Assembly (NCBI GenBank): GCA_035512775.1
Contig: DATKDI010000023.1
Coordinates: forward strand, 1-24,901
DNA: 24,901 bases
Direction of reading: 5' to 3'
From: JAJNBA01 sp035512775
Lineage (GTDB): Bacteria; Actinomycetota; UBA4738; HRBIN12
A model generated the notes under the pieces. That model saw only the letters and a program-made list of their open reading frames with translations. It did not search any database and was not told the origin of the DNA. The position numbers and the translations under genes are program-made. Of the stretch, positions 7,208 through 14,867 are shown piece by piece. Numbering within the stretch: position 1 is the stretch's first letter; every line of letters starts with the position of its first letter.

Positions 7208-8043
7208 TGGACGCGGCGGCGTCGCCTCGAGGACGCAGAGGGCTCTTCGCGTTCTACCTCCTGCTCGTGCTGTTCCTCTACGCGCCCATCGCCGTGCTGA
7301 TGATCTTCTCGTTCAACGACAGTCGGCTCGTCACGTTCCCGCTGGTGGGGTTCACGACCCGTTGGTACGGGCTGCTGCTGGAGAACCAAGAGCTGATCGA
7401 GGCGCTCAAGGTCTCCGCGATCGTGGCGGCGATCTCCAGCTTCTTGGCCGTGGGACTGGGGATCCTGGCCTCCTACGCGATGGTGCGGCGGCGCTTCCGG
7501 GGGAAAGCGGTCACCTCGAGCCTGCTGCTATCGCCGTTGGTGATCCCGTACGTGGTGTTCGGGATCGCGCTGCTCATCTTGTTCCGGGCGGTAGACGACT
7601 TCCTCATCCCTCGCTTCGGGGTCTTCTTCGGCCTCGGTATCCACGTGGTCGTCATCGGGCACGTCGTCGTGTCGTTGCCGTACACCATCCTGACGATCGC
7701 GCCGCGACTGGAACGCCTAAGCTCGAAGGTCGAGGAAGCCGCTCGGGACCTCGGCGCGAACCCGGCATCCACATTCATCCGCGTCACGCTCCCGCTGCTG
7801 GTGCCGGCGATCGTGTCCGCGTACCTGATCGCGTTCACGCTCTCGTTCGACGAGTACGCGATCGCCTCGTTCGTCGCCGGCGACGTGACCACGTATCCGC
7901 TCTTCCTGTACGGCCAGGTGCGGATCCGGATCGGGCTGCCCCAGATGATCGCGGTGTCGGTGATCGTGCTGTTGCTGTCGATGGTGCTCGTCGCCGGTAC
8001 CGAGATCTGGCGGAGGCGTGCCGAGTCCCGACTCGCCGTCTGA
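7207..8043 (+). CDS. potC: Polyamine-type ABC transporter permease (PotC family)
   Basis: Second permease of the importer, 278 residues and six helices. The first helix is LFAFYLLLVLFLYAPIAVLM, followed by the family's FSFNDSRLVTFPLVGFTTRW segment. The EAA loop reads EAARDLGANPASTFIRVTLP. The C-terminal half has the typical LSFDEYAIASFVAGDVTTYP region. The start ATG overlaps the stop of potB by one base. No gene for the ATP-binding subunit (PotA) follows or precedes in the operon, so the pump must use an ATPase encoded elsewhere. Confidence 0.88.
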   Translation: MDAAASPRGRRGLFAFYLLLVLFLYAPIAVLMIFSFNDSRLVTFPLVGFTTRWYGLLLENQELIEALKVSAIVAAISSFLAVGLGILASYAMVRRRFRGKAVTSSLLLSPLVIPYVVFGIALLILFRAVDDFLIPRFGVFFGLGIHVVVIGHVVVSLPYTILTIAPRLERLSSKVEEAARDLGANPASTFIRVTLPLLVPAIVSAYLIAFTLSFDEYAIASFVAGDVTTYPLFLYGQVRIRIGLPQMIAVSVIVLLLSMVLVAGTEIWRRRAESRLAV

Positions 8044-8059
8044 GCTGTTCGCGGCTCCG

Positions 8060-8065
8060 TAGTAT
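8060..8065 (+). promoter_or_regulatory. Candidate -10 box of a leaderless transcript
   Basis: TAGTAT stands 8 bases before the GTG start of the small membrane protein gene. The gap to potC is only 30 bases and lacks a ribosome site. This suggests the gene has its own promoter and a leaderless mRNA. Confidence 0.4.
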
Positions 8066-8073
8066 TCCGCGCC

Positions 8074-8481
8074 GTGTCGGGATTACATCGAGTCATCGGG
8101 TTCCTGGTCGTCGCGACCTTCGCGCTCGGGTGGATCTGGGGCCTGGGAGCCAAGATCGCCCGCCGTGAACCGGGAGATGTGTACTGGACGTGGCTCGCGG
8201 TCGCGCAGGTGGTCGCCGGCGCGCAGGCGCTCCTCGGCACGATCCTGCTCCTGCTCGGGCGCCGCCTCGAGGCAGCGGGGGTCCTCGGAGGCACCCTGCA
8301 CTACGTCTACGGGTACCTTCCGCTGCTGCTCTTCGTCTTCGCTCACGTGGTGGCGAGGGCGGGCGACGCGCGCGTGATCGGGATCGACCGGCCGCTGCGA
8401 TCGTGGGTCCCCTTCGCCTGGGCCTCGTTCATCAGCTTCGGGCTCACGCTCCGGGCCCTGTTGACCGGGCTCGGCTACTAG
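8074..8481 (+). CDS. Small four-helix membrane protein with conserved-looking histidines
   Basis: 135 residues with four predicted membrane helices, at about 5-25, 40-62, 76-95 and 112-133. His5 opens the first helix (LHRVIGFLVVATFALGW), and His76 and His91 stand on one helix (LHYVYGYLPLLLFVFAH), 15 residues apart. A QVVAGAQALLG motif lies in helix two. The spacing of histidines recalls small b-type cytochromes, but I cannot assign a family, and heme binding is a guess. I recall similar short proteins in Actinobacteria annotated only as hypothetical. The GTG start has a -10-like TAGTAT 8 bases upstream and no ribosome site. Confidence 0.65.
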   Translation: MSGLHRVIGFLVVATFALGWIWGLGAKIARREPGDVYWTWLAVAQVVAGAQALLGTILLLLGRRLEAAGVLGGTLHYVYGYLPLLLFVFAHVVARAGDARVIGIDRPLRSWVPFAWASFISFGLTLRALLTGLGY

Positions 8482-8503
8482 AGGGGACCCGCGCGGCTGC
8501 GAG

Positions 8504-9115
8504 ATGATGCCATCCGTGCGTGGATGGACGAAGACACTCATGTGGGTGGGGATCCTGCTGGCATGTGCGGGTGTCGGTGCGGGCGTGGCGTACCTGTTCC
8601 CGCCGAACCCGTTCCCGCCCGGGGTGCGTGACACGGGCCCTGTTCCCAGCGAGAGCCCCAGCCCGAGCCCGTCGGAGCCTGAGCTCGTCCGCTGGCAGCT
8701 CACGATGTCGAGCCGGACCACGCACACCTACCGGGTCGGCGGTTCCTGCACGAGCGACTGGCGCGCGCGAGGGCAGATCCGGCTCACGGAGTCCGGTCGC
8801 GTCCAGGGGCGTGCGATCGCTCGACTCCTGCCCGGCGCGAAGTGCGATTTCCCCTCGGCGCAGATCCAGGCTCGCCGAGTCGTCTTCTTCATCTTCGGGC
8901 GCCGCGACGCCGGCGAGCTCGACCTCCGGTTCCGCGAGGGGGATCGGCGGCCGGTGGGGTCCCAAGACCTGGGTGGCTTCCTCGAGACGCTGACCACGAT
9001 TCGCTTCTCGATCCCCGAACGAGCCGGCGCCGAGGCGAGCAAGCCGAAGCGGATCGAGGATCCCCCGGACGAGATCTACGCGTCCTTCACGAGGATCCAG
9101 CTTCGGCGCGAGTGA
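8504..9115 (+). CDS. Membrane-anchored extracytoplasmic protein of unknown function
   Basis: 203 residues. A single N-terminal helix (TLMWVGILLACAGVGAGVAYL) is followed by a Ser/Pro-rich linker (SESPSPSPSEPE) and a soluble domain with two cysteines (GGSCTSDW and GAKCDFP) that could form a disulfide outside the cell. The domain looks strand-rich and ends with DEIYASFTRIQLRRE. No family is recognised. The start may be the ATG here or the in-frame GTG at 8516, which has a GATGAT hexamer 7 bases upstream in the leaderless arrangement seen elsewhere. The last 29 bases overlap the converging methyltransferase gene. Confidence 0.6.
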   Translation: MMPSVRGWTKTLMWVGILLACAGVGAGVAYLFPPNPFPPGVRDTGPVPSESPSPSPSEPELVRWQLTMSSRTTHTYRVGGSCTSDWRARGQIRLTESGRVQGRAIARLLPGAKCDFPSAQIQARRVVFFIFGRRDAGELDLRFREGDRRPVGSQDLGGFLETLTTIRFSIPERAGAEASKPKRIEDPPDEIYASFTRIQLRRE

Positions 9116-9923
9116 CGAGGATCGTCGCGAGGCGCTGATCCGCCGGCCCTGCGCTCCAGAGTCCATCGCGCTCTACGAGCCGAGTCCCGAGGGCGTCGAC
9201 CAGCTCGTCGTCGCGACCCGGGTCGAGGCAGAGACGTCGACGGATGAGCGCAACGGCATCGGCTCTTCGATCGAAGCCTCCCCCTCGCGGGGGCGCCGAC
9301 CAGAGCTCCATCCGAGCATCGTCGCCGAGCGCCGCGAGAGCCTCCAGCGCATCCGTGGCCGTCGGTCCATCGGGGCGCTCGACGTCATGGAACCGGAGCC
9401 AGAGATCGTTCATCCAGTGAAGGGGGTGGCGCTCGGTGAGCTCGTAGACGACCCTGCGTCGAGCGACGGTGGCGAGACTCCGGGCGAAGGGTTCGAGCTC
9501 CGCCACGTTGTACAGGACGTGCCCCACCACCGCCACGTCCACCGGGTCGACCCGGTCGGCGACGTCGGGCCACCGTCCGTGCACGGCTTCTGCCTCGACG
9601 CCGGCCGCGCGGGCGTTCGCCAGGAAGCCGGCGAGCATGTCTTCCTGCGCGTCGACGCCGACCAGCACGCCCGCGCGGCCGGCGAGGGGGAGAGAGGTGG
9701 CACCTCCTCCGCAGCCGACGTCGAGTACGCGCCCCTTCTCGGGAAGTCCCTCGAGCGCTCGCATGGTTGTCGGCGAAAGATCCGCCAGGTCGTCCGTCAG
9801 TCCGCCACGGGAGCGGAAGAGCTCCGCGGGGAAGCCGTAGGGGGACTCCGGAGCGGCGGCGACGATCTCGGGCGGGATCGCCCAGCTCTCGAGTCCCTCC
9901 CGCCACCGTTCGAGTGCGGTCAC
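9087..9923 (-). CDS. Class I SAM-dependent methyltransferase
   Basis: 278 residues. Motif I is VLDVGCGGGATSLPLA (Asp68 to Gly74), motif II is VGVDAQEDML, and a DVAVVGHVLYNV strand follows, the usual order of a Rossmann methyltransferase. The N-terminal region has YGFPAELFRSRGG and SPTTMRALEGLP, which I associate with small-molecule methyltransferases of Actinobacteria. The acceptor is unknown. The GTG start overlaps the stop of the CoA-transferase gene by 4 bases (GTGA), so the two are probably made together. Convergent overlap of 29 bases with the plus-strand gene at its end. Confidence 0.8.
   Translation of the reverse strand: MTALERWREGLESWAIPPEIVAAAPESPYGFPAELFRSRGGLTDDLADLSPTTMRALEGLPEKGRVLDVGCGGGATSLPLAGRAGVLVGVDAQEDMLAGFLANARAAGVEAEAVHGRWPDVADRVDPVDVAVVGHVLYNVAELEPFARSLATVARRRVVYELTERHPLHWMNDLWLRFHDVERPDGPTATDALEALAALGDDARMELWSAPPRGGGFDRRADAVALIRRRLCLDPGRDDELVDALGTRLVERDGLWSAGPADQRLATILVTRAEAGSS
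9112..9128. repeat. Hairpin at the stop codons of a convergent pair
   Basis: GTGACGA-GGA-TCGTCGC folds into a 7-bp stem (one G:T pair) with a 3-base loop. It includes the TGA stop of the plus-strand gene and lies within the end of the converging methyltransferase gene. It may serve as a 3' end marker; it lacks a T-tract. Confidence 0.3.
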
Positions 9924-11062
9924 GTCTCGCGCATGACCTCGTCGGTGTGTTCGCCGAGCAGCGGCGGAGCCCGCCTCGTGTCAAGGACCCTGCCGTCGAA
10001 TCGGATGGGATTCCGCACGAGGCGAAGTGTCGTATCCCGTGCGTCGTCGGGCACCGACTCCACGAGCGCAGCGCCTTCGGGCGAGGCGAAGACTTCGTCC
10101 ATCGCCCGGATCGGGGCGCAGGGAACAGATGCCGCTTCGAGCTCCTCGATCCACTCGGCGGCGGTCTTCGTCGCGAAGGACCCGTGGAGGAGCGGGATCA
10201 GCTCGTCCCGATGGCGCACGCGCTCCCGGTTCGTCGCGTACCGAGGATCGTCCGCCCACTCCGCGTGCCCCACCACCTCACAGGTTCGCCGGAACAGCCT
10301 GTCGTTCCCAGCCGCGAGGATGAACGGCCGGTCCGAGGCACGGAACGCCTGGTACGGACAGATGTTCGGGTGTGCCGTGCCCATAGGCCCGGGGACGATC
10401 CCCCCGATCAAGTGATTGGCAGCCTGGTTCACCATAGCGGCGGCGCTGGCGTCGAAGAGCGACACGCTCACGTGTCTTCCCCGACCGGTTCTGGCCCGCT
10501 CGTGGAGAGCCGCGAGGATGCCGATCGCGGCCTGCAACCCCGTGATGACGTCCAGGAGCGCCACTCCGGCCTTCACCGGTTCTCCGTCCGGCTCGCCGGT
10601 GACGCTCATGAGCCCGGACAGCGCCTGGACCATGATGTCGTAGCCCGGACGACGCGCGGCTTCCGGCACCTCGTCGTTGAAGGCCGTCAACGAACACGTG
10701 ATCAGACCGGGGGTGGCTCGGCGGAGATCCTCGGGGATCAGCCCGAGCTCGGCCATGAGACCCGGGCGGAAGTTCTCGATCAGGACATCCGAGCCGCTCG
10801 CGAGCCGGCGGACCGCGTCGACTCCTTCCGCGGTCTTGAGGTCGACCGTCACCGAGCGCTTGTTCCTGTTGAGCGAGAGGTAATAGGCGGCGTCCGATCC
10901 CACGAAGGGAGGCCCCCACTGACGCGTGTCGTCGCCTTCGCCGGGACGCTCGACCTTGACCACGTCGGCGCCCAGATCGCCCAGGATCTGGGTCGCGAGC
11001 GGCCCCGCGAGCACCCGGGAGAGGTCCAGGACGCGGACACCGGACAGAGGAAGCGGATCCAC
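9920..11062 (-). CDS. CaiB/BaiF family (class III) CoA-transferase
   Basis: 380 residues. Family III CoA-transferases move CoA between carboxylic acids through an aspartyl anhydride; some relatives are 2-methylacyl-CoA racemases. The N-terminus LSGVRVLDLSRVLAGPLATQ, the following DLGADVVKVERPGEGDDTR, and the LNRNKRSVTVDLK and DVLIENFRPG segments are diagnostic. The catalytic Asp is probably Asp142 in RPGYDIMVQALSGLM. The C-terminal part contains the usual RIxMDEV-like segment (PIRAMDEVFASPEG). The substrate acid cannot be told. It is the first gene of a two-gene unit with the methyltransferase. The GTG start has a TAGGCT box 6 bases upstream and no clear ribosome site. Confidence 0.9.
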   Translation of the reverse strand: MDPLPLSGVRVLDLSRVLAGPLATQILGDLGADVVKVERPGEGDDTRQWGPPFVGSDAAYYLSLNRNKRSVTVDLKTAEGVDAVRRLASGSDVLIENFRPGLMAELGLIPEDLRRATPGLITCSLTAFNDEVPEAARRPGYDIMVQALSGLMSVTGEPDGEPVKAGVALLDVITGLQAAIGILAALHERARTGRGRHVSVSLFDASAAAMVNQAANHLIGGIVPGPMGTAHPNICPYQAFRASDRPFILAAGNDRLFRRTCEVVGHAEWADDPRYATNRERVRHRDELIPLLHGSFATKTAAEWIEELEAASVPCAPIRAMDEVFASPEGAALVESVPDDARDTTLRLVRNPIRFDGRVLDTRRAPPLLGEHTDEVMRET

Positions 11063-11068
11063 GAGCGG

Positions 11069-11074
11069 AGCCTA
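11069..11074 (-). promoter_or_regulatory. Candidate -10 box of a leaderless CoA-transferase transcript
   Basis: On the minus strand TAGGCT is followed by 6 bases and the GTG start. It lies in the 78-base gap shared with the divergent winged-helix gene. The AGG within the box could also act as a weak ribosome site, so the call is uncertain. Confidence 0.3.
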
Positions 11075-11125
11075 CTTGTCCCGCTCGGTGCGCTCGCGCA
11101 CAACTGGCGCGTTGACCCGACAATC

Positions 11126-11132
11126 AGGGAGA
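11126..11132 (+). promoter_or_regulatory. Ribosome binding site of the winged-helix gene
   Basis: AGGGAGA lies 8 bases before a GTG and fixes that GTG as the start. The frame is open much further upstream, but there it is antisense to the CoA-transferase gene. Confidence 0.55.
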
Positions 11133-11140
11133 ATCCGTCT

Positions 11141-11863
11141 GTGAACGAGCAGAGCCTCGAGCGCGTCAATGCATTCCTCGCCGCTGTCGCGGAGCGCACG
11201 GAGAAGGGGGAATTGCTGGAAGCCACTCCTGCGGAGCTTGGCAGGGAATTGGGCTTCCCGGATCCATTGTCGATCGCTCGCGCAGTCAGGGCACTGGTGG
11301 CGCGGCGCCGGCTGGAGCCGGCAGGGGGCTCGTATCGCCTCCTGGACCAGACCCCGGTCGCCGAGGGAGAACGGGAGACGATCGAGCGCAGAGGGAGACG
11401 CTCCCGGAAGCGGCCGGAGGATCCGGGCGCGGCACGTCGTGGCGGCCTGGCGTATTCGGACCTGGGCCGGGCGACCGTGGATCGGCTGGTCGAGCTGGGT
11501 CAGGAGGTTTCCCTGCTCCGTGCCCAGCTCAAGACATCCCGGGAGGAAGCCCGTCAGAACAGGGAGATGCGTGCCGAGGCAGAGCGGCGAGCCCGCGGCC
11601 TCGCGGAACGCGCTCGGGAGCTGGAGCACCGGGTCGAGATGGCCGAGTCCAACCTCAGGACCTTGCTCGCATCCGCACGTGCCACGGGTATGCACCCCGA
11701 CCAGCGACTGCCCGACTCCGAGATGGAGGCGATCCTCGGTGTGCTGAAAGGCAATGGGGATCAGACTTCGGAGCAGGAAGGTGAGGGATCCCTTGAGGCG
11801 GGTCCTATGGACCGAGCGTCCGAGGATCCTCACGTGTCGACGGCGCAGGCAGAGGAGATGTGA
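11141..11863 (+). CDS. Winged-helix-like protein with long C-terminal coiled coil
   Basis: 240 residues in three parts. Residues 1-70 look like a winged helix: helices NEQSLERVNAFLAAVAER and ATPAELGRELGF, a recognition-like helix SIARAVRALVARRRL and a wing GGSYRLLDQ. A basic, low-complexity linker (ETIERRGRRSRKRPED) follows. Residues 110-185 are strongly helical and charged (LVELGQEVSLLRAQLKTSRE and on), typical of a coiled coil. The tail is acidic. A DNA-binding dimer or a nucoid/segregation-type adaptor would fit, but I know no named family with this layout. It stands alone, divergent from the CoA-transferase, and its last 59 bases overlap the converging ATPase gene. Confidence 0.65.
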   Translation: MNEQSLERVNAFLAAVAERTEKGELLEATPAELGRELGFPDPLSIARAVRALVARRRLEPAGGSYRLLDQTPVAEGERETIERRGRRSRKRPEDPGAARRGGLAYSDLGRATVDRLVELGQEVSLLRAQLKTSREEARQNREMRAEAERRARGLAERARELEHRVEMAESNLRTLLASARATGMHPDQRLPDSEMEAILGVLKGNGDQTSEQEGEGSLEAGPMDRASEDPHVSTAQAEEM

Positions 11864-12917
11864 TCGAGTCTCGCCCGATCCAGGCCTCGTAGCAGGCGGC
11901 GAGGTGGCCGGGAGCCAGCTCTTCGAGGCCCAGGTCCTCTTCGCGGCACCTCTCTTCGATGCCGAGCTTCGCCGCCTCCCCGGTCGCGACCACCGGGCAT
12001 CGCGGATTGAATCGGCAGCCTGGCGGGATCCGCGTCGGATCCGGCGGCTCGCCGAGCAGGATCGGGCGGTCGATCCCACCCGCCTCGGGCACGACGTTGA
12101 GCAACGCCTTCGTGTACGGGTGACGCGGGTGCAGCAGGACATCCTCGGCGGGTCCGACCTCCACGATCCTGCCCAGATACATCACGGCCACGCGGTCGGC
12201 CACCGTCCAGGCCAGTCCCAGGTCGTGCGTCACGATCAGGATCGAGAGCCGGAGCTCGTCGCGGACCTTCAGCAGGAGCTGGAGGATCTCGCCGCGAACC
12301 GACGCGTCGAGGTTGGACACGGGCTCATCCGCGACGATCACCTTCGGGTCGAGGACGAGGGCTCCCGCGATCACGACTCGCTGGCGCTGCCCGCCTGAGA
12401 GCTCGTGCGGGAACAAGAGATAGAAGCGCTCCGGCGGACGCAAACCGGCCTGTGAGAGAGCCCGCGCCACCAGTCCCTCCTCCGTCTCTCCGTTCGGCCC
12501 CTGATGGATCCCGTGGATCCGCAGGCCTTCGGCGACGCTCTCGTAGATCGTCTGGCGCGGATTGAGCGATGCAGTCGGATCTTGGAAGACCATCTGCACC
12601 TCTCTGCGATACGCGTGGAGCTTCCGTCCGAGCGGTTTCCCCCTGAACAGGATCTGTCCGGCGTTGGGACGGATGAGTCCCATGATGGCGCGAGCCAACG
12701 TCGTCTTCCCACAACCCGATTCCCCTGCGAGTGCGAGGACCTCTCCCTCGTGCAGTGTGAGGTCGACGCCGTCGACCGCGGTCGCGACCGACACCTTGTC
12801 CCGCCGGAACCCCTGGAGCAGCGAGGTACGCCCGGCGAAGCTGACCTCGAGACCTCGCACCTCGATGATCGGCTCGCCCAAGGTCTGCTCGTGCCGCTCG
12901 AGCGCGGTGTCGCTCAT
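11805..12917 (-). CDS. Peptide-type ABC transporter ATPase (OppF/DppF family)
   Basis: 370 residues. Walker A is GESGCGKTT (Gly65 to Thr72), followed by the Q-loop MVFQDPTASLNPRQT, signature LSGGQRQRV, Walker B KVIVADEPVSNLD and switch VTHDLG. The C-terminal oligopeptide-transporter extension is present (PPGCRFNPRCP and further cysteines), as in OppF/DppF, where such cysteines can hold an iron-sulfur cluster. It powers the importer with the partner ATPase. The ATG start overlaps the stop of that partner by 4 bases; the reading frame extends upstream but those residues are antisense-like and unneeded. It is the last gene of the five-gene operon, and its end runs 59 bases into the winged-helix gene. 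Confidence 0.93.
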   Translation of the reverse strand: MSDTALERHEQTLGEPIIEVRGLEVSFAGRTSLLQGFRRDKVSVATAVDGVDLTLHEGEVLALAGESGCGKTTLARAIMGLIRPNAGQILFRGKPLGRKLHAYRREVQMVFQDPTASLNPRQTIYESVAEGLRIHGIHQGPNGETEEGLVARALSQAGLRPPERFYLLFPHELSGGQRQRVVIAGALVLDPKVIVADEPVSNLDASVRGEILQLLLKVRDELRLSILIVTHDLGLAWTVADRVAVMYLGRIVEVGPAEDVLLHPRHPYTKALLNVVPEAGGIDRPILLGEPPDPTRIPPGCRFNPRCPVVATGEAAKLGIEERCREEDLGLEELAPGHLAACYEAWIGRDSITSPLPAPSTREDPRTLGP

Positions 12918-13900
12918 GTCGACGCTTCCGAGAGGGACGGAGCGCCGGAGACATGGATACACGCGGCGCGGCGATCCTCTCCGGCGCTCCACAGGTCGAC
13001 GTCGAGCGTCGGGCAGGCGTCGACCGCGACCGGACAGCGTGGGTGGAACGGGCAGCCCGACGGGATCTGCTGGGGGTCGGGAGGGTCTCCGCCGAGCCCG
13101 GACGGCTTGCCGCGGAACCTCATGTCGCCGATCTCGGGGAACGCACCCGCGAGTGCCGTCGTGTACGGATGCGCCGGCTCGTGGAACACTCGGTCAGCGG
13201 CTCCTTCCTCGACGATCTTGCCCGCGTACATGATCGCGATCCGATCGGAGACCTCGGCGAGGACGGAGAGGTCATGGGTGATGAAGAGCATCGCGAGACC
13301 CAGCTCGCGTTGCAGGCTCTTCAGGAGCTGGAGCACCTGCGCCTGCACCATCACGTCCAAAGCGGTCGTGGGCTCGTCGGCGATCACGAGCGATGGGTTG
13401 CAGGCGAGTGCCATCGCGATCATCACACGCTGCTTCTGACCTCCGGAGAGCTCGTGTGGATAGTCGTCGATCCGCCGAGCCGGCAGGCCAACGTGCTCCA
13501 ATAGTTCAGCCGTGCGCACCCGCGCCTCTCGCTCCCCGGCGAGTTTGTGCACGGTGATCGCCTCCGCGATCTGGTCCCCGACCCGTCGCACCGGGTTGAG
13601 TGCGTGCAGCGCTCCTTGGAAGATGATCGATGCGCCCGTCCAGCGGACCGCCCGCAAGGGACCTGGCCTCAGCGCCAGGACGTCCTGCCCTTCGAGCAGG
13701 ATCTCTCCCTCGATCCGCGTCCTGGCGGAATGCAACCGGAGGATCGCCCCCGCGATCGTCGACTTGCCACAACCCGATTCTCCGGCGAGGCCGAGCACGT
13801 GGCCCTTGTCGATATCGAAGGTCACATCACGCACGGCGGGTACGTCACCACCCTTGGTTCGGTAGGTCACATGCAGGTCGCGGACGGACAGGACGCTCAC
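12914..13900 (-). CDS. Peptide-type ABC transporter ATPase (OppD/DppD family)
   Basis: 328 residues. Walker A GESGCGKST (Gly40 to Ser47), Q-loop IIFQGALHALNPVRR, signature ELSGGQKQRVMIA, Walker B LVIADEPTTALD and switch FITHDLS identify the ATPase. The C-terminal PSGCPFHPRCPVAVDACP segment is the oligopeptide-transporter extension. An ATG at 13954 would give 18 more residues overlapping the permease gene; I prefer the GTG four bases after the permease stop, because SVLSVRDLHVTY is the normal family N-terminus. It forms a heterodimer with the following ATPase, with which it shares an ATGA overlap. Confidence 0.92.
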   Translation of the reverse strand: MSVLSVRDLHVTYRTKGGDVPAVRDVTFDIDKGHVLGLAGESGCGKSTIAGAILRLHSARTRIEGEILLEGQDVLALRPGPLRAVRWTGASIIFQGALHALNPVRRVGDQIAEAITVHKLAGEREARVRTAELLEHVGLPARRIDDYPHELSGGQKQRVMIAMALACNPSLVIADEPTTALDVMVQAQVLQLLKSLQRELGLAMLFITHDLSVLAEVSDRIAIMYAGKIVEEGAADRVFHEPAHPYTTALAGAFPEIGDMRFRGKPSGLGGDPPDPQQIPSGCPFHPRCPVAVDACPTLDVDLWSAGEDRRAACIHVSGAPSLSEAST

Positions 13901-13904
13901 GCGC

Positions 13905-14867
13905 TCACCGCTCTCGGATCCTCGGGTTGAGGACTTCGTCCAGGGCATAACCACACATCGTGAAGGCGAGGGTGACGAGACAGATGCACACGCCGGGCGG
14001 GATCAGCCACCACCAGAGACCCGCGGAGAGGGCACCGGCGTCGAATGCGTCGAAGATCACGGTCCCCCAAGAGACGCTGAGCGGGTCCCCGAGCCCGAGC
14101 AGGGCGAGGGTGGTCTCGGCGAGTATCGACAGCGCGACGGTGAGCACGGTGTTCGCGAAGATCACGGGCATGACGTTCGGCAGGATGTGTCGTGTGACGA
14201 GGTGCCAACTGCTGGCACCTAGGGCGCGGGCGCGTTCGACGTACGGCCGCTCCTTGACAGAGAGGGTGTCGGCTCGCACGAGCCGGGCGGTGCCGGCCCA
14301 CGACGTCAACCCGATGACGAGGATCGTGTTGTATAGCGATCGCCCGAGGATCGACGCCAGGACGATCGCGAGCGGGATCCAGGGGATCACGAGGAACCAG
14401 TTCGTGAATGCGTTCATCACGGTGTCAACCCGGCCGCCGTAGTAGCCGCCGGTGATCCCCACCGCTGTCCCCACGACCATCGTCATCACGGTGGCTGCGA
14501 AGCCGACCAGCAGGGAGATACGAGACCCGTAGATCACCAGGTCCAGCACCGATCGGCCGAAATCGTCGGTACCGAGGGGGAACTCGGAAGAAGGGGGCTG
14601 GAATGAGATGCCCGGAGCTGTTGCCGGCCTCAGATCATCCGGCGACACCATGAGCGGCGCCGCCAGGGCTACGAGCACGAAGACCCCGAGCAGCACGAGG
14701 CCCACCATCCCCATCTTGTTCTTGCGGTAGACGCGCCAGAAGCCCGTTATCGCTCGTCGCCTGCGAGCCCAGCGGATCTTCTTCGGGTCTCGCGGGGCCG
14801 GGGGCAAGTCCGCCTCGACCCCGACCGTGAACTCCGAAGGCTGGCGAGGGGTCTCGATCGTGCTCAT
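13905..14867 (-). CDS. Peptide-type ABC transporter permease (OppC/DppC family)
   Basis: 320 residues, six helices. It has a cytoplasmic N-terminal tail, a first helix MVGLVLLGVFVLVALAAPLM, and the family's external segment SSEFPLGTDDFGRSVLDLVI before GSRISLLVG. The EAA loop reads ARALGASSWHLVTRHILPN. Near the end it has LGLGDPLSVSWGTVI, typical of DppC. The ATG overlaps the stop of the first permease by 4 bases (ATGA). A long upstream open extension is antisense to nothing real and overlaps the first permease, so it is ignored. An 8-bp inverted repeat (AGGTGCCA and TGGCACCT, 14200-14220) lies in the EAA-loop region. Confidence 0.93.
   Translation of the reverse strand: MSTIETPRQPSEFTVGVEADLPPAPRDPKKIRWARRRRAITGFWRVYRKNKMGMVGLVLLGVFVLVALAAPLMVSPDDLRPATAPGISFQPPSSEFPLGTDDFGRSVLDLVIYGSRISLLVGFAATVMTMVVGTAVGITGGYYGGRVDTVMNAFTNWFLVIPWIPLAIVLASILGRSLYNTILVIGLTSWAGTARLVRADTLSVKERPYVERARALGASSWHLVTRHILPNVMPVIFANTVLTVALSILAETTLALLGLGDPLSVSWGTVIFDAFDAGALSAGLWWWLIPPGVCICLVTLAFTMCGYALDEVLNPRIRER

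Noticed and set aside
8656..8685. Tandem-repeat-like GAGAGCCCCAGCCCGAGCCC stretch
   Set aside because: It simply encodes the Ser-Pro linker of an extracytoplasmic protein.
9541..9556. 16-bp palindrome ACCGGGTCGACCCGGT in the methyltransferase gene (and GCTCCTGATCAGGAGC at 15707-15722)
   Set aside because: About one such palindrome is expected by chance in a sequence of this size and composition.
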